Source of the DNA: Atopobium sp.
GTDB taxonomy: Bacteria > Actinomycetota > Coriobacteriia > Coriobacteriales > Atopobiaceae
Assembly: GCA_015259105.1 (NCBI GenBank)
Contig: JABZGZ010000001.1
Location: forward strand, 1-64,000
Direction: 5' to 3'
Length of the DNA stretch: 64,000 nt
Shown here in pieces: positions 7,225 to 19,400 of this stretch (positions are counted from its first letter, which is position 1; each line of letters starts with the position of its first letter). The translations under genes and the position numbers were made by a program. Under the pieces are notes generated by a model. That model worked only from the letters and a program-made list of their open reading frames with translations. It had not been told where the DNA came from and did no database searches.

Positions 7225-10200
7225 GTGTCTACCGCTAAAAAGACTTCCCTCACCACGCCTCAGGCGCATACTGGACGCAGGACGTTCAGTAAGATTCCCG
7301 CAGCTATGCAGCTGCCAAATCTGATTTCTGTACAGAAGGAATCATTTGAGCGCTTTATGGGAGAGGGCCTTGCAGAGTCCTTCGCTGAGTTCTCGCCAAT
7401 TGAGAACAGCGCTGGAACCATGCAGGTCACCTTTGGTGACCATCAGTTCGGCGACCCTGCCAATTCAATGGCTGAGTGTCGTGCAAAAGACATTTCATAT
7501 CAAGCACCTCTTTTTGTTGACGTCCGTTTTGTCAACAAAGAGACTGGTGAGATGAAGGAACAGCTTGTCTTCATGGGTGATTTCCCACTGATGACTGAGC
7601 GCGGTACCTTCATCATCAACGGTTCTGAGCGTGTTGTGGTTTCACAGCTCGTCCGTTCACCTGGCGTGTACTTCTCGTCAGAGATGGACAACGGTGTTCT
7701 GGTCCACAAGTCTCAGTTCATTCCTGCACGTGGCGCATGGCTTGAGTTTGAGGTTGATAAGCGCGGCCACCTGGTCGTCTCCATTGACCGCAAGCGTCGC
7801 CAGAGCGCTACCGTTTTCCTCCGTGCACTTGGTATCGCTGTTACCGATGACGAGATTCTCTCGCTCCTTGGCGATTCCGATGTTGTTCGCAACACACTTG
7901 AGCGTGATGTTGCAACTACACGTGAGGATGCTCTTATCGAGATTTATCGTCGTCAGCGTCCAGGCGAGCCACCAACTGTTGACTCTGCCCGTTCTCTGCT
8001 TGACGGCCTCTTCTTCAACGAGCAGCGCTATGACCTTGCTCGCGTTGGTCGTTACAAGATCAATAAGAAGCTTGAGGAAGAGATTCCTGCAGATGTTCGT
8101 GTCCTTACCAAAGAGGACATTGTCGCAGCTCTTCAGTACCTTCTTGCAGTGCATGCAGGTGATGAGTCTAAGCACCTTGATGACATTGACCACTTTGGCA
8201 ACCGCCGCGTCCGTACCGTTGGCGAGCTGGTCCAGAACCAGTTCCGCATTGGTATGAGCCGCATGGAGCGCGTTGTTCGTGAGCGTATGGCATCTCAGGA
8301 CGCAGACGACATCACTCCACAGTCTTTGATCAACATCCGTCCAATTGTTGCTGCAATCAAGGAGTTCTTCGGTTCTTCTCAGCTTTCGCAGTTCATGGAC
8401 CAGGCAAACCCACTTGCTGGTTTGACCCACAAGCGTCGTCTTTCTGCTCTGGGACCTGGCGGTCTTGCAGGACACAAGTCCGGCTCCAGCCGTCGTACCA
8501 ACGTTCCTACCGCAGTCCGCGACGTTCACAACTCGCACTACTCCCGTATGTGCCCAATCGAGACTCCTGAGGGACCAAACATTGGTCTTATCGGCTCCTT
8601 GGCACTGTACGCTCACGTAAATGAGTACGGCTTTATCGAGGCTCCTTATCGTAAAGTCACAGACGGTGTTGTTTCTGACGACATCGTGTGGATGACTGCA
8701 GACGAGGAGGAGAATCACATCATTGCTCCTGCTAACACCCCAATTGACCCTAAGACTAAGAAGTTTGTTGAGGTTGACGCAGACGGCAAGATTGTTGATG
8801 CAGACCGCGTTATTGCACGTACCCGCGACTTCGACGGTTCCTTCGGTGCACCTGCACAGGTTCCTGTTGAGGACGTTGACTACATGGATGTTTCTCCACG
8901 TCAGCTTCTCTCCGTCGCAGCTAACCTCATTCCATTCCTTGAGCACGACGATGCAAAGCGTACCCTCATGGGTGCAAACATGCAGCGTCAGGCCGTGCCT
9001 CTGATTCAGTCCCACGCTCCATTTGTTGGAACTGGTATGGAGGGCCGCGCAGCTCAGGACTCTGGTGAGCTTATTTGCGCAGAGTTTGCCGGCGAGGTCA
9101 CCGAGGTTGACGCAGCTCACGTAGTCATTTACTCCGATGAGCACGGTTCTCAGCGCTACGATCTTCCTAAGTACGAGCGTTCTAACCAGTCTACTTGCAT
9201 CAACCACCGTCCAATTGTCACAGTTGGACAGAAGGTCGAGAAGGGCCAGCCAATCGCAGACGGTCCATCTGTTGACCACTCTGAGCTGGCACTTGGTGCA
9301 AACCTTACCGTTGCTTACATGCCATGGGAAGGCTACAACTACGAGGACGGTATTATCGTCTCCGAGCGTGTTGTTCAGGAAGACCTTCTGACTTCCGTTA
9401 ACATTTCCCGCCACGAGATTGATGCTCGTGACACCAAGCTTGGTGCTGAGGAGATTACCCGCGAGATTCCAAACCTTGGTGAGGACATGCTCGCAAACCT
9501 CGATGATGACGGTATCATCCGCATCGGCGCTGAGGTTGGCCCTGGCGATATTCTGGTTGGTAAGGTCACTCCTAAGGGTGAGACTGCTCTGACCGCAGAA
9601 GAGCGCCTGCTTCGCGCAATCTTCGGTGCTAAGGCACACGATGTTCGTGATACTTCCCTTAAGATGCCACACGGCTCCTATGGCCGCGTTGTTGACGTTG
9701 TCCGCTTCAGCCGTGAGGCTGGAGACGACCTGCCTCCAGGAGTAAACGACCTGGTCCGCGTCTTTGTTGCTCAGCGCAGAAAGATCCAGCAGGGCGATAA
9801 GATCGCTGGTCGTCACGGTAACAAGGGTGTTATTTGTAAGGTTCTCCCAGTTGAGGACATGCCTTACATGGCAGACGGTACCCCAGTAGACGTTATTCTC
9901 GACCCACTGGGTGTTCCTTCCCGTATGAACGTTGGTCAGCTGCTTGAGTGCCACCTTGGTTGGGGCGCTGCACACGGTTGGGATGACGATGACGCGGATT
10001 CTAAGCGTTACGTTGAAGGCCCAATTCCTGTTGCAACACCACTCTTTGACGGTGCTACTGATGAGTCCGTTGCAGAGATTGTTCGCCGCACCAACATCAA
10101 CATGATCAACAAGGCTCTCAAGGAGTACGGCGAGGACATGCGTGAGGAGTTTGTTCCACAGCTCAACGAGCGTGGTAAGACTACCCTCTACGATGGTCGT

Positions 10201-10740
10201 ACCGGCGAGGCATTCAAGAGCCCAATTACCGTTGGTGTTTCTTACATTCTGAAGCTCGGCCACATGGTTGACGATAAGATCCACGCACGTTCAACTGGTC
10301 CTTACTCTCTTGTTACCCAGCAGCCTCTGGGTGGTAAGGCACAGTTCGGCGGTCAGCGCTTTGGTGAGATGGAGGTTTGGGCACTGTATGCATACGGTGC
10401 TGCTAACGTCCTCCAGGAGATCCTCACCGTTAAGTCTGACGATACCAACGGCCGTGTTAAGACCTATGAGTCCATTGTTAAGGGCGAGAACATTCCTACT
10501 GCAGGAATTCCTGAGTCCTTCAAGGTTCTGGTCAAAGAGATTCGCTCCCTGGCACTTGACATTGAGCCAATCTCCTATCGTAAGCGTACAAATACCGCAA
10601 AGGTCACAGATCCTGAGGAGAAGAACGCTGTTGAGATCCTCAACGACCTTGGCTTCACTGAGGTAACCGCTTCCGACCTGTCCCAAGACGCTGAGGGTGC
10701 ATCCGCACTCGTAGGCGACGCGACCACCGATAAGGAGTAG
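7225..10740 (+). CDS. rpoB: DNA-directed RNA polymerase subunit beta
   Basis: 1171 aa. Catalytic beta subunit. Rifampicin-pocket motif [12 protein letters not shown], then [31 protein letters not shown] and [13 protein letters not shown] are all present. GTG at 7225 is the start, with AAGGAGGA 7 nt upstream. Odd: after GPGGL the near-universal (T/S)RERAG(F/L)E of fork loop 2 is replaced by 16 unrelated residues (415-430, beginning [10 protein letters not shown]), a net gain of about 8, before VRDVH resumes. The reading frame is intact. The rpoC start follows 5 nt after the stop. Confidence 0.98.
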   Translation: MSTAKKTSLTTPQAHTGRRTFSKIPAAMQLPNLISVQKESFERFMGEGLAESFAEFSPIENSAGTMQVTFGDHQFGDPANSMAECRAKDISYQAPLFVDVRFVNKETGEMKEQLVFMGDFPLMTERGTFIINGSERVVVSQLVRSPGVYFSSEMDNGVLVHKSQFIPARGAWLEFEVDKRGHLVVSIDRKRRQSATVFLRALGIAVTDDEILSLLGDSDVVRNTLERDVATTREDALIEIYRRQRPGEPPTVDSARSLLDGLFFNEQRYDLARVGRYKINKKLEEEIPADVRVLTKEDIVAALQYLLAVHAGDESKHLDDIDHFGNRRVRTVGELVQNQFRIGMSRMERVVRERMASQDADDITPQSLINIRPIVAAIKEFFGSSQLSQFMDQANPLAGLTHKRRLSALGPGGLAGHKSGSSRRTNVPTAVRDVHNSHYSRMCPIETPEGPNIGLIGSLALYAHVNEYGFIEAPYRKVTDGVVSDDIVWMTADEEENHIIAPANTPIDPKTKKFVEVDADGKIVDADRVIARTRDFDGSFGAPAQVPVEDVDYMDVSPRQLLSVAANLIPFLEHDDAKRTLMGANMQRQAVPLIQSHAPFVGTGMEGRAAQDSGELICAEFAGEVTEVDAAHVVIYSDEHGSQRYDLPKYERSNQSTCINHRPIVTVGQKVEKGQPIADGPSVDHSELALGANLTVAYMPWEGYNYEDGIIVSERVVQEDLLTSVNISRHEIDARDTKLGAEEITREIPNLGEDMLANLDDDGIIRIGAEVGPGDILVGKVTPKGETALTAEERLLRAIFGAKAHDVRDTSLKMPHGSYGRVVDVVRFSREAGDDLPPGVNDLVRVFVAQRRKIQQGDKIAGRHGNKGVICKVLPVEDMPYMADGTPVDVILDPLGVPSRMNVGQLLECHLGWGAAHGWDDDDADSKRYVEGPIPVATPLFDGATDESVAEIVRRTNINMINKALKEYGEDMREEFVPQLNERGKTTLYDGRTGEAFKSPITVGVSYILKLGHMVDDKIHARSTGPYSLVTQQPLGGKAQFGGQRFGEMEVWALYAYGAANVLQEILTVKSDDTNGRVKTYESIVKGENIPTAGIPESFKVLVKEIRSLALDIEPISYRKRTNTAKVTDPEEKNAVEILNDLGFTEVTASDLSQDAEGASALVGDATTDKE

Positions 10741-10745
10741 CGACT

Positions 10746-13700
10746 GTGGCAGATTTCGATTCCACTGAATTTGACGCTATTAAAATTTCTCTAGCGTCTG
10801 CTGATGATATCCGCGGTTGGTCCTATGGCGAGGTAAAGAAGCCTGAGACCATCAACTACCGTACCCTTAAGCCAGAAAAGGACGGCCTTTTCTGCGAGAA
10901 GATCTTTGGACCGGTAAGGGACTGGGAGTGCGCCTGCGGTAAGTATAAAGGCATTCGCTTCAAGGGCATTACCTGCGAGCGCTGCGGTGTTGAAGTAACC
11001 ACCGCAAAGGTTCGTCGTGACCGCATGGGCCACATCGAGCTTGCTGCTCCTGTAAGCCACATCTGGTACTTCAAGAGTCCAACCAGCTTCCCACTGGCAC
11101 GTCTTCTTGACATCAAGAGCAAGGACCTCGAGAAAGTCCTCTACTTTGCATCTTACGTAATCACCAGTGTTGACACTGAGGCACGTGAGGCTGACGTAGA
11201 CGATCTTCGTGAGGAGCTTGCAGCAGATATCGAAGAGCTTGACGCAGAGCGCGACGATCAGATTGCACGTCTTCGCGAGCAGGGCCAGCCACAGGATGAC
11301 GAGTTTGGCGATTTTGAGCCTCTTTCTGAGGACGAGATTCGTGCAGGCGTCGCTGATCTTGAGGAAGAGTACGAGGAAGAGAAGACGCTTCGTCGTGAGG
11401 CTTTCGAGAAGTTCATGCAGCTTGAGACCAGAGAGCTCATCTCCGATGAGGGTCTGTTCTCCGAGCTTAAGCGCTACTATGGCATCTACTTCAAGGGTGG
11501 TATGGGTGCAGAGGCAGTCCGCGACCTTCTTTCCAACATTGATCTTGAGAAAGAGGCCAAGGAGCTCCGCGCTATTATCGCCAATGAGGATGCTCAGAAG
11601 CAGAAGCGCGAGAAGGCCATTAAGCGTCTTGAGATTGTTGACGCCTTCCTTAAGGGTGGCAACGATCCAGCTAACATGATTCTTGACGTTGTACCAGTTA
11701 TTCCACCTGATCTTCGTCCAATGGTTCAGCTTGATGGTGGCCGTTTTGCAGCTTCCGACTTAAACGATTTGTATCGTCGTGTTATTAACCGTAACAATCG
11801 TCTTAAGCGCCTGCTTGACCTTGACGCACCTTCCATCATTGTTAACAACGAGAAGCGCATGCTTCAGGAGTCCGTTGACGCTCTGTTTGACAACGGTCGC
11901 CGTGGCCGTCCTGTTACCGGCCGTGGTGGACGTCCTCTGAAGTCTCTTGCTGAGGCCCTTAAGGGTAAGCAGGGTCGCTTCCGTCAGAACCTTCTGGGTA
12001 AGCGTGTTGACTACTCTGGCCGTTCCGTCATTGTTGTTGACCCACACCTGAAGCTGCACCAGTGCGGTCTTCCATCCGCTATGGCACTTGAGCTCTTCAA
12101 GCCATTTGTCATGCGTCGTTTGGTTGAGCTCCGCAAGGTTGAAAACATTAAGGGCGCAAAGCGCGCTATTGACCGTGGTACTCCAGTTGTTTGGGACGTT
12201 CTGGATGAGGTCATTCAGGACCGCCTCGTTCTTCTCAACCGCGCACCTACCCTTCACCGTCTGTCCATTCAGGCATTTGAGCCAGTCCTTATCGAGGGTA
12301 AGGCAATCCACCTGCACCCACTGGTCTGCGCACCATTCAACGCAGACTTCGACGGCGACCAGATGTCTGTCCACGTGCCACTTTCTACTCAGGCACAGAC
12401 AGAGGCTCGCATTCTGATGCTCTCCAGCAACAACCTCAGAAGCCCTGCTTCTGGTAAGGTTCTGACCGTTCCTTCTCAGGATATGGTCTTTGGTGTCTAC
12501 TACCTCACTTCCGAGAAGACCGGTGAAGACGCTAAGACTCTTACCTTTGCAAGCTTTGAGGATGCTCTTCTGGCTATTGAGGCTAACCGTGACCTTGATC
12601 TTCAGGCAAAGGTTGTTGTCCGCGTAAGCTCCAAGGATGCAAACGTTGCTGATAGCGATCGTGCTATCTTCCGCGTTATGACTGGCCGCGGTCAGTATGA
12701 GGACCTGGACGTTACTGAGGGTACCAAGCGTTTTGAGACCACTGTTGGTCGCATTATCTTCAACCGTCAGTGCCTGCCAGAGGATTACCCATACATCAAC
12801 TACAAGATGGTTAAGTCCGACATTGGTGTTCTGGTCAACGATTGCTGCGACCGTTACCCAATGGCTGATGTTGAGCCAATTCTGGACAACATCAAGAAGA
12901 CTGGTTTCCACTACGCAACTCTTGCTGGTCTGACCGTTTCTGTTTGGGACGCTGTTATTCCTCCACACAAGCCACAGCTGCTTCAGGAGGCACAGGACCG
13001 CGTTGACCAGATCAACGAGTACTACGAGGACGGCTTCCTTTCCGAGCGAGAGCGTCACGTTGAGGTTGTTAACGCATGGACCGAGTGCACCGATCTTCTC
13101 GGCTCTGAAATGCTTACAGGCTTTGCAGAGAACAACCCAATTTACATGATGGCTGACTCTGGAGCTCGTGGTTCTAAGACACAGCTTCGCCAGCTTGCTG
13201 GTATGCGAGGCCTGATGGCGGATATGTCCGGTGAAACCATCGACCTTCCAATTAAGGCAAACTTCCGCGAGGGTCTTGAGCCTCTCGAGTACTTCATTTC
13301 TACCTACGGTGCTCGTAAGGGTCTGGTAGATACCGCATCCCACACCTCTGACTCTGGTTACCTGACTCGTCGACTTGTTGACGTTGCACAGGACGTCATT
13401 GTCCGCGAGGAGGACTGCGGCACTGATGAGGCAGTTACCTATCCTCTGATTAAGCCTGGTCAGACTTCTGTTGATACTGACCTGATTGGCCGCTGCACCC
13501 TTGAGGATGTCTGCGATCCAAACACTGGCGAGGTTCTTATCCCTGCTGGTGGCTATGTTGAGTCCAAGCAGGATCTTGAGCGTCTTGTTGAGCACGGCCT
13601 TGCTAAGGTTCAGCTCCGCGCGCTTCTGACCTGTAAGTCTAAGTACGGCGTCTGCCAGAAGTGCTACGGCTGGGATCTTTCCACCCGTCGTCCTGTCAAC

Positions 13701-15176
13701 ATTGGTACTGCAGTTGGTATTATCGCAGCTCAGTCCATTGGTGAGCCTGGTACTCAGTTGACCATGCGTACCATTCACTCCGGTGGTGTTGCAGGCGCAG
13801 ACGATATTACGCAGGGTCTTCCTACCGTTGCTCGTATGTTCGACGTCGTCGGCAACGTCAACGAGAAGATTCTTGGCCGCGAGGCTGACCTGGCTCCTGT
13901 TTCTGGTGTTCTTCACATTACTCCAGAGACTACCGAGTACCTGCTGCGTATTGTTGATGCAGACGATGCTTCCCGTGTCATCGAGGAGTGGCGTGTACCT
14001 GCATCCGTCCGCTTCATGCCTGGCATTGAGGATGGCGTTGTTGTCCGTGCTGGTGACCAGATTACCCGCGGCTTCGTCAACTTCCGTATGCTCCGTCGAC
14101 TCACTGACATTGAGTCCACTATGCACACCTTCGTTGAGTCTGTTAAGGACGTCTATACCTCCCAGGGTGTAGAACTCAACGATAAGCACATCGAGGTTAT
14201 CGCACGTCAGATGCTTCGTCGTGTTCAGGTTACTAACCCAGGTGACTCTTCGTACCTGCTTGGTCAGTATGTGGACCGCTATGTCTTCGCAGAGACTGTC
14301 CAGAACATTGCCCTTGCTGGTGGTACTCCACCAGAGGCAGAGCCAGCAATCCTTGGTACTCTGAAGGTTGCAAGCTCTATCGATTCTTGGCTCTCCAGCG
14401 CATCGTTCATTCGTACTGCAGGCGTTCTTACCTCTGCAGCTATCGAGGGCGACGTTGACCACCTGCTTGACCTCAAGTCCAACGTTATTGTTGGTAAGCA
14501 GATTCCTGCAGGTACTGGTCTCTCCGCATACAACGATGTTGAGCTTACGTACCACGGCACTAAGATTGATGGCCCAACCTCTTCTCTTGCTAAGTCTCTT
14601 CCAGACTGGGCACCAGCAGAGCTTAAGGATATCGAGGAGCAGCTTCCTAAGCAGCTTGACTGGGTCAACGAGGATTACAACGGTGGCGTTTACTCCAAGA
14701 ATGGCCGCACGCTTTCAAGCGAGGACGCAAAGCTGTATCTCTTCGACGATCTTGGCGTGTCACAGCGTTGGACCAACAAGTTCAGCGAGGTTGGCATTGA
14801 GACCGTAGGCGATCTTATCGGTAAGACCGAGGAAGACCTGCTTCGTATCGACGGCATTGGTGCAAAGGCAATCGAGGAGCTCCGCGATGGCCTTGAGGCT
14901 CGTAACCTCCTGTACATCCTTGAGCCAGAAGAGGATGAGGCAGATTCTGAGGATCTTTCTCAGCTGCTCAACATGGTCTTCTCGCCAGAAGGCGACGGTG
15001 GCTTGATGCTGGGCTCTGCAGCTCCATCCACGCACTCTGATTACACCGAGACACTCATCGGCTCTTCTTCCGACGAGGTTAGCCCTGATGTAATCAACGA
15101 GGACCTTGGTTCTCTGGATGACCTTCTCAATCAGGTTGTCCGCATGGACGCTGAGGCAGACGGCGAAGACGAGTAA
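10746..15176 (+). CDS. rpoC: DNA-directed RNA polymerase subunit beta-prime with C-terminal alpha-CTD-like domain
   Basis: 1476 aa. Zinc site CACG...CERC near residues 60-80, active-site [12 protein letters not shown] with the Mg-binding aspartates, and second zinc region ending CQKCYG. GTG start 5 nt after rpoB. Odd features: the trigger loop reads MRTIHSGG (Ile at about 1010 where Phe is usual), and the following LPRVxELFEAR is replaced by [13 protein letters not shown]. After the normal core, residues about 1336-1394 form a helix-hairpin-helix domain resembling the alpha subunit CTD ([16 protein letters not shown]: [17 protein letters not shown]). The acidic tail follows. A terminator lies 50 nt downstream. 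Confidence 0.97.
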   Translation: MADFDSTEFDAIKISLASADDIRGWSYGEVKKPETINYRTLKPEKDGLFCEKIFGPVRDWECACGKYKGIRFKGITCERCGVEVTTAKVRRDRMGHIELAAPVSHIWYFKSPTSFPLARLLDIKSKDLEKVLYFASYVITSVDTEAREADVDDLREELAADIEELDAERDDQIARLREQGQPQDDEFGDFEPLSEDEIRAGVADLEEEYEEEKTLRREAFEKFMQLETRELISDEGLFSELKRYYGIYFKGGMGAEAVRDLLSNIDLEKEAKELRAIIANEDAQKQKREKAIKRLEIVDAFLKGGNDPANMILDVVPVIPPDLRPMVQLDGGRFAASDLNDLYRRVINRNNRLKRLLDLDAPSIIVNNEKRMLQESVDALFDNGRRGRPVTGRGGRPLKSLAEALKGKQGRFRQNLLGKRVDYSGRSVIVVDPHLKLHQCGLPSAMALELFKPFVMRRLVELRKVENIKGAKRAIDRGTPVVWDVLDEVIQDRLVLLNRAPTLHRLSIQAFEPVLIEGKAIHLHPLVCAPFNADFDGDQMSVHVPLSTQAQTEARILMLSSNNLRSPASGKVLTVPSQDMVFGVYYLTSEKTGEDAKTLTFASFEDALLAIEANRDLDLQAKVVVRVSSKDANVADSDRAIFRVMTGRGQYEDLDVTEGTKRFETTVGRIIFNRQCLPEDYPYINYKMVKSDIGVLVNDCCDRYPMADVEPILDNIKKTGFHYATLAGLTVSVWDAVIPPHKPQLLQEAQDRVDQINEYYEDGFLSERERHVEVVNAWTECTDLLGSEMLTGFAENNPIYMMADSGARGSKTQLRQLAGMRGLMADMSGETIDLPIKANFREGLEPLEYFISTYGARKGLVDTASHTSDSGYLTRRLVDVAQDVIVREEDCGTDEAVTYPLIKPGQTSVDTDLIGRCTLEDVCDPNTGEVLIPAGGYVESKQDLERLVEHGLAKVQLRALLTCKSKYGVCQKCYGWDLSTRRPVNIGTAVGIIAAQSIGEPGTQLTMRTIHSGGVAGADDITQGLPTVARMFDVVGNVNEKILGREADLAPVSGVLHITPETTEYLLRIVDADDASRVIEEWRVPASVRFMPGIEDGVVVRAGDQITRGFVNFRMLRRLTDIESTMHTFVESVKDVYTSQGVELNDKHIEVIARQMLRRVQVTNPGDSSYLLGQYVDRYVFAETVQNIALAGGTPPEAEPAILGTLKVASSIDSWLSSASFIRTAGVLTSAAIEGDVDHLLDLKSNVIVGKQIPAGTGLSAYNDVELTYHGTKIDGPTSSLAKSLPDWAPAELKDIEEQLPKQLDWVNEDYNGGVYSKNGRTLSSEDAKLYLFDDLGVSQRWTNKFSEVGIETVGDLIGKTEEDLLRIDGIGAKAIEELRDGLEARNLLYILEPEEDEADSEDLSQLLNMVFSPEGDGGLMLGSAAPSTHSDYTETLIGSSSDEVSPDVINEDLGSLDDLLNQVVRMDAEADGEDE

Positions 15177-15226
15177 ATAATCTCGCCTGATATATCAAAC
15201 TTTTTCGGAGATTGACTCCGATACAG

Positions 15227-15262
15227 AAGAGGACTTCAGCCGTTAGCTGGAGTCCTCTTTTA
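15227..15262 (+). terminator. Terminator after rpoC
   Basis: AAGAGGACT/AGTCCTCTT stem with an inner CAGC/GCTG pairing, followed by a short T tract. It ends the rpoBC operon. Confidence 0.88.
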
Positions 15263-15280
15263 GTTACGCTTACAGAAGCG

Positions 15281-15296
15281 AGTATCGGTATATACT
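15281..15296 (+). promoter_or_regulatory. Possible promoter/operator of the arsR-hyp operon
   Basis: TATACT (15291-15296) is a good -10, and AGTAT...ATACT forms an inverted repeat over it, a typical arrangement for ArsR-family self-regulation. No clear -35 is seen. Operator function is inferred from position only. Confidence 0.4.
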
Positions 15297-15361
15297 AATC
15301 TTTTATGAATTACGTTTGGTAAGCCATTTATTTTGCGGCTCTTAAAGGATAGGAATAGCAA

Positions 15362-15745
15362 ATGGATAGTCACTCCCACGATTCTGAACAGTGCGAGCAC
15401 ACTCATTCTACGTGCGATTATGTTTCTGATCAGAAGCTGAATGAATACCTGGTAAACGATGACATCATCTACGATGCAACCCAGATTTTTGATGCACTGT
15501 CTGATTTCACGCGATTCCAGATTTTGGGTGCTCTAGTAAATGGCGAGAAAAGCGTAACAGAGCTGCAGGAAATGCTTTCGGTATCTCAGTCAGCAACCTC
15601 TCACCAGTTGCGTCTTTTGCGCGACCGCGGTCTTGTCAATGCAAAAAGAGATGGCAGAAAAGTTATCTACTCACTTGCAGATGAGCACGTCACAACGCTA
15701 ATCCGCGTTGGCCTTGCACACGCCGCACACCTTTTAGGTCATTAA
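15362..15745 (+). CDS. ArsR/SmtB-family transcriptional regulator with His/Cys-rich N-terminus
   Basis: 127 aa. Residues 1-20 are metal-ligand rich (MDSHSHDSEQCEHTHSTC). A winged helix-turn-helix follows, with VTELQEMLSVSQSATSHQLR as the recognition region and a GRKVIYSL wing. The C-terminus has HVTTLIRVGLAHAAHLLGH, resembling alpha-5 metal sites. Metal-dependent repression is typical of the family. It sits 29 nt upstream of hypB, so nickel (or zinc) control of the hyp operon is a reasonable inference; the metal itself is unproven. Confidence 0.85.
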   Translation: MDSHSHDSEQCEHTHSTCDYVSDQKLNEYLVNDDIIYDATQIFDALSDFTRFQILGALVNGEKSVTELQEMLSVSQSATSHQLRLLRDRGLVNAKRDGRKVIYSLADEHVTTLIRVGLAHAAHLLGH

Positions 15746-15774
15746 CATACGTATCGGAATTGTGGAGAGAACTT

Positions 15775-16449
15775 ATGGGTGAGTATCGCATCATTGAAGT
15801 TAAGCAGAGTGTTTTTGCAGCTAACGAGAAAAGCGCAGATCAACTAAGGGAAGAAATGAAGAAAAAGGGAACCCTGCTGGTAAACCTTATGTCTTCTCCT
15901 GGTTCTGGTAAAACTACTACCCTTAAAAAGACCATTGCCGCTCTGAATGGCAAGCTTTCGCTCGCTGTTATGGAAGCTGATATTGATTCAGATGTTGATG
16001 CTGCTGCTATTTCTGAAACAGGGGTAAAAGCAATTCAGCTGCACACGGGCGGCATGTGTCACCTTGATGCGCATATGTGTGCTCAGGGTCTTGAAGGTCT
16101 CAACGCAGGCGATGTGGATCTTATCTTTTTAGAGAACGTTGGAAACTTGGTATGTCCGGCAGAGTTTGATACCGGCGCTGGCGTAAACGTCACCATACTT
16201 TCTGTTCCTGAAGGCGATGATAAGCCGCTGAAGTATCCACTGATGTACCAGGTTTGTGATGTGGTGCTTGTTAACAAGATAGACGTAGCACCGTATTTTG
16301 ATTTTGACCTGGAAAAACTCAAGAAAAATGTAGCCCTTAGAAATCCAAAGGCACTCGTTATTCCTTTCTCTGCCAAAACTGGGGAAGGATTAGACGCTTG
16401 GACTGAATGGCTTTCTCGCAAAGTTGCTGAGTGGAAAAGCAGTCAGTAA
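15775..16449 (+). CDS. hypB: Hydrogenase/urease nickel insertion GTPase HypB
   Basis: 224 aa. GTPase of the SIMIBI class: P-loop SSPGSGKTT (about residues 41-49), metal-site region GGMCHLDAHM, ENVGNLVCPAEFD and NKID. HypB delivers nickel with HypA to [NiFe] enzymes. The N-terminus lacks the His-rich nickel-storage tract of some HypBs; the His/Cys-rich peptide sits on the neighbouring regulator instead. ATG 15775 has GGAGAG 5 nt upstream. No hydrogenase or urease structural genes are in this window. Confidence 0.92.
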   Translation: MGEYRIIEVKQSVFAANEKSADQLREEMKKKGTLLVNLMSSPGSGKTTTLKKTIAALNGKLSLAVMEADIDSDVDAAAISETGVKAIQLHTGGMCHLDAHMCAQGLEGLNAGDVDLIFLENVGNLVCPAEFDTGAGVNVTILSVPEGDDKPLKYPLMYQVCDVVLVNKIDVAPYFDFDLEKLKKNVALRNPKALVIPFSAKTGEGLDAWTEWLSRKVAEWKSSQ

Positions 16450-16496
16450 CTCATGATGAGCGCTTAAAGAATGTCTTATGCCTGATAGGAGAGGTC

Positions 16497-19400
16497 ATGG
16501 CAGAGGAAGTACCAGCACGTAAGACCCCAAAAGATGGAAATGCCATGCGTGGCAGTCTTACTGATGAAGAAATTGCACGCAGAAATGTATTGCCAACTAC
16601 TAACCCTGCTGGTGGTCCTATTCGTATACTCGCTCAAAATCACATTACTGAAAATGACGAGGTAGTTCATTACAAAACCGTAGATCCAAATGAGCCTGGA
16701 CCAGCTTCTTCTGAGCAATTTAAGCCCCTTGTAAGAGATGAAGTTCAAAAAATTACCAGTCGCCTCGGTCACAAAATTGTAAAAGATGACCCAGAATATT
16801 GGGGAATTGCAGCAATTATGACTGAGGAAGAGGCTGCGGTAACCAAACACATGAAGGTTCGCCAGCCAGCTACTTTAGAGGAGCTTTGCAAGCGTACCGG
16901 CAAAACTGCAGAAGAGCTTCAACCTATCCTAGATACCCTGTCTGTAAAGGGCATGATCGAGTACAACTGGGAAAATAAGAGCAAGCAAAAGCAGTATGTT
17001 CTTCCCATGTTTGTTCCCGGCTCCGCAGAGTTTACGGTGATGAACGAGAGCCAACTAGAAGAACACCCCGAGATGGCTTCTTTGTTCGAACGTATGACCT
17101 ATCTACCGCTCAAAAATGTCACCAAACTGGTTCCTGAGGGTGGCGCAGGTGTTGGAATGCATGTCATTCCTGTTGAGCGTTCTATTGAGCAGGTCAATCA
17201 TACCGTTACCGTTGAGCATATCTCGCATTGGCTCAAGAAATACGATAGATATGCTGCAACTCCCTGTTCTTGTCGCCTTGCTGAGCGCGTTCGAGGCGAC
17301 GGCTGCGCTGACGATCCAGAAGATTGGTGTCTTGCCATTGGAGATATGGCCGATTACTGCGTAGAAACAGGAAAAGGCCACTACATCACCTACGACGAGG
17401 TTATCGATATCTGTACAAAGGCCGAGAAAAACGGTTTTGTTCATCAGATTACTAACATTGACGGTGAAGATAAGATCTTTGCTATTTGTAACTGCAACGT
17501 AAATGTTTGCTATGCACTCAGAACTTCTCAGTTGTTTAATACGCCTAATTTGTCTCGCTCTGCTTTTGTAGCTCACGTTGATGAAGAAAAATGTGTTGCT
17601 TGTGGTGGATGTGTTGAGGTTTGCCCAGCTGGAGCCCCTCAATTAGGTCAGAAGCTTCCTACCAGGACCGGTAAAATTTCCTATCCAACACAGGATCTTC
17701 CCGATGATAAGTTCTGGGGAGAGTCTGATTGGGATTGGAACTATAAAAACAACAACCGCATTGAGTGCCACGACACCGGTACCGCTCCCTGTAAAGTTGC
17801 TTGTCCAGCACATATTTCTGTGCAAGGCTATTTGCGCATGGCGGCAGAAGGCCGTTATCGAGATGCGCTTGAGCTGATCAAAAAAGAAAATCCATTCCCA
17901 GCTGTTTGTGGTCGCGTGTGCAATAAACGTTGCGAAGCAGCGTGTACACGAGGAACTATTGACCAGGCAGTAGCTATTGATGACGTTAAGAAATTCATTG
18001 CTCAAAAAGATCTAGAGGCAGAACATCGCTTTATTCCAGAGCCAGTTATCCCGTCAAATAGAGGTCGATTCAACCAAAAAATTGCCATTATTGGTGCAGG
18101 TCCAGCTGGCCTGTCTTGTGCATATTACCTGGCAGAACGCGGTTACAATCCCGTCGTTTTTGAGAAGAACCTCCTTCCTGGCGGAATGATGGTATATGGC
18201 ATTCCTTCTTACAAGCTCGAGAAAAACGTTGTTGCCGCAGAGATTGACGTCCTTAAAGAAATGGGCGTTGAGATTCGCTGTGGTGTTGAAGTAGGAAAAG
18301 ACATAACCCTTGATGAGCTGCGTGCTCAAGGCTTTATTGGCTTTTATGTTGCTATTGGTTGTCAGGGTGGTAGAAAAGCCACTATTGCTGGAGAAGACGC
18401 AGACGGTGTTATTTCTGCTGTTGACTTCTTGCATTTTGTTACCGAGCATCCTCAGCATGAAGTACACGGTAAGACGGTGGTTATTGGCGGCGGTAATGTT
18501 GCTATTGATGCGGCTCGAGTCTCTGCTCGTTGTGGATCAGAGTCAGTCACTATGGTGTGCTTAGAGCAGCCAGAAGAGATGCCTGCACTGCCAGAAGAAA
18601 TTACAGAAGCACAGGAAGATGGCGTGTCAATCAAAAATGGTTGGGGACCTGCTTTTATTGACACAGATGAGCAAGGACATGTTTGCGGCGTGATGTTTAA
18701 ACGCTGTACCCGTGTTTTTGACAAGGATAAGCGTTTCTCGCCTTGTTTTAATGATGAACAAACAATGTATCTTGAGGCAGATGCTGTAGTCCTGTCTATT
18801 GGACAAACCGTTGAGTGGGGAAGTCTTTTGGAAGGGGAGACGATTGAGCTTACGCGCGGCAATCTTGCGTGTGCTGACTCCCAGACGTATCAGACTGCTC
18901 AGCCCGATATCTTTGTAGGCGGAGACGTGTATACGGGCCCTCGCTTTGTTATTGATGCTATTGCTGCAGGTCATGAAGCTGCTGTTTCGTTGCATCGTTT
19001 TGTGCAAAAGGGCTCTTCTTTGACTATTGGTCGCAATCAGCGCCATTATGTTGAGCTTGATAAATCAGACGCAGCACTTGAGTCTTGCGGATATGATCAT
19101 GCGGGTCGTCAGCGTCCTACCTGCGATACGGTTAAAAACATTAGACACAACTGGACAGACCCTAGCCACACCTTTACGCCAGAGCAAATCAGAATCGAGA
19201 CCGCACGCTGCTTGAAGTGCGGCGCTTCAATTGTTGATGCAAATAAGTGTATTGGATGTGGTCTCTGTACTACACGCTGCGAGTTTGATGCAATTCACCT
19301 GTTCCGAGACAATCCTCACTGCTCTGATATGGTTGCCGCAGAGCATAAGGCGGGAAAGATTCTTTCGTATGTTGGAAAACGTGCAGTAAAGATTATTAAG

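Noticed and set aside
7678..10284. 868-codon minus-strand open frame opposite rpoB
   Set aside because: Antisense shadow created by biased codons of a highly expressed gene; the translation is Asn/Leu/Val-rich and meaningless.
11760..14555. 931-codon minus-strand open frame opposite rpoC
   Set aside because: Same reason as for rpoB; no start signals or domains.
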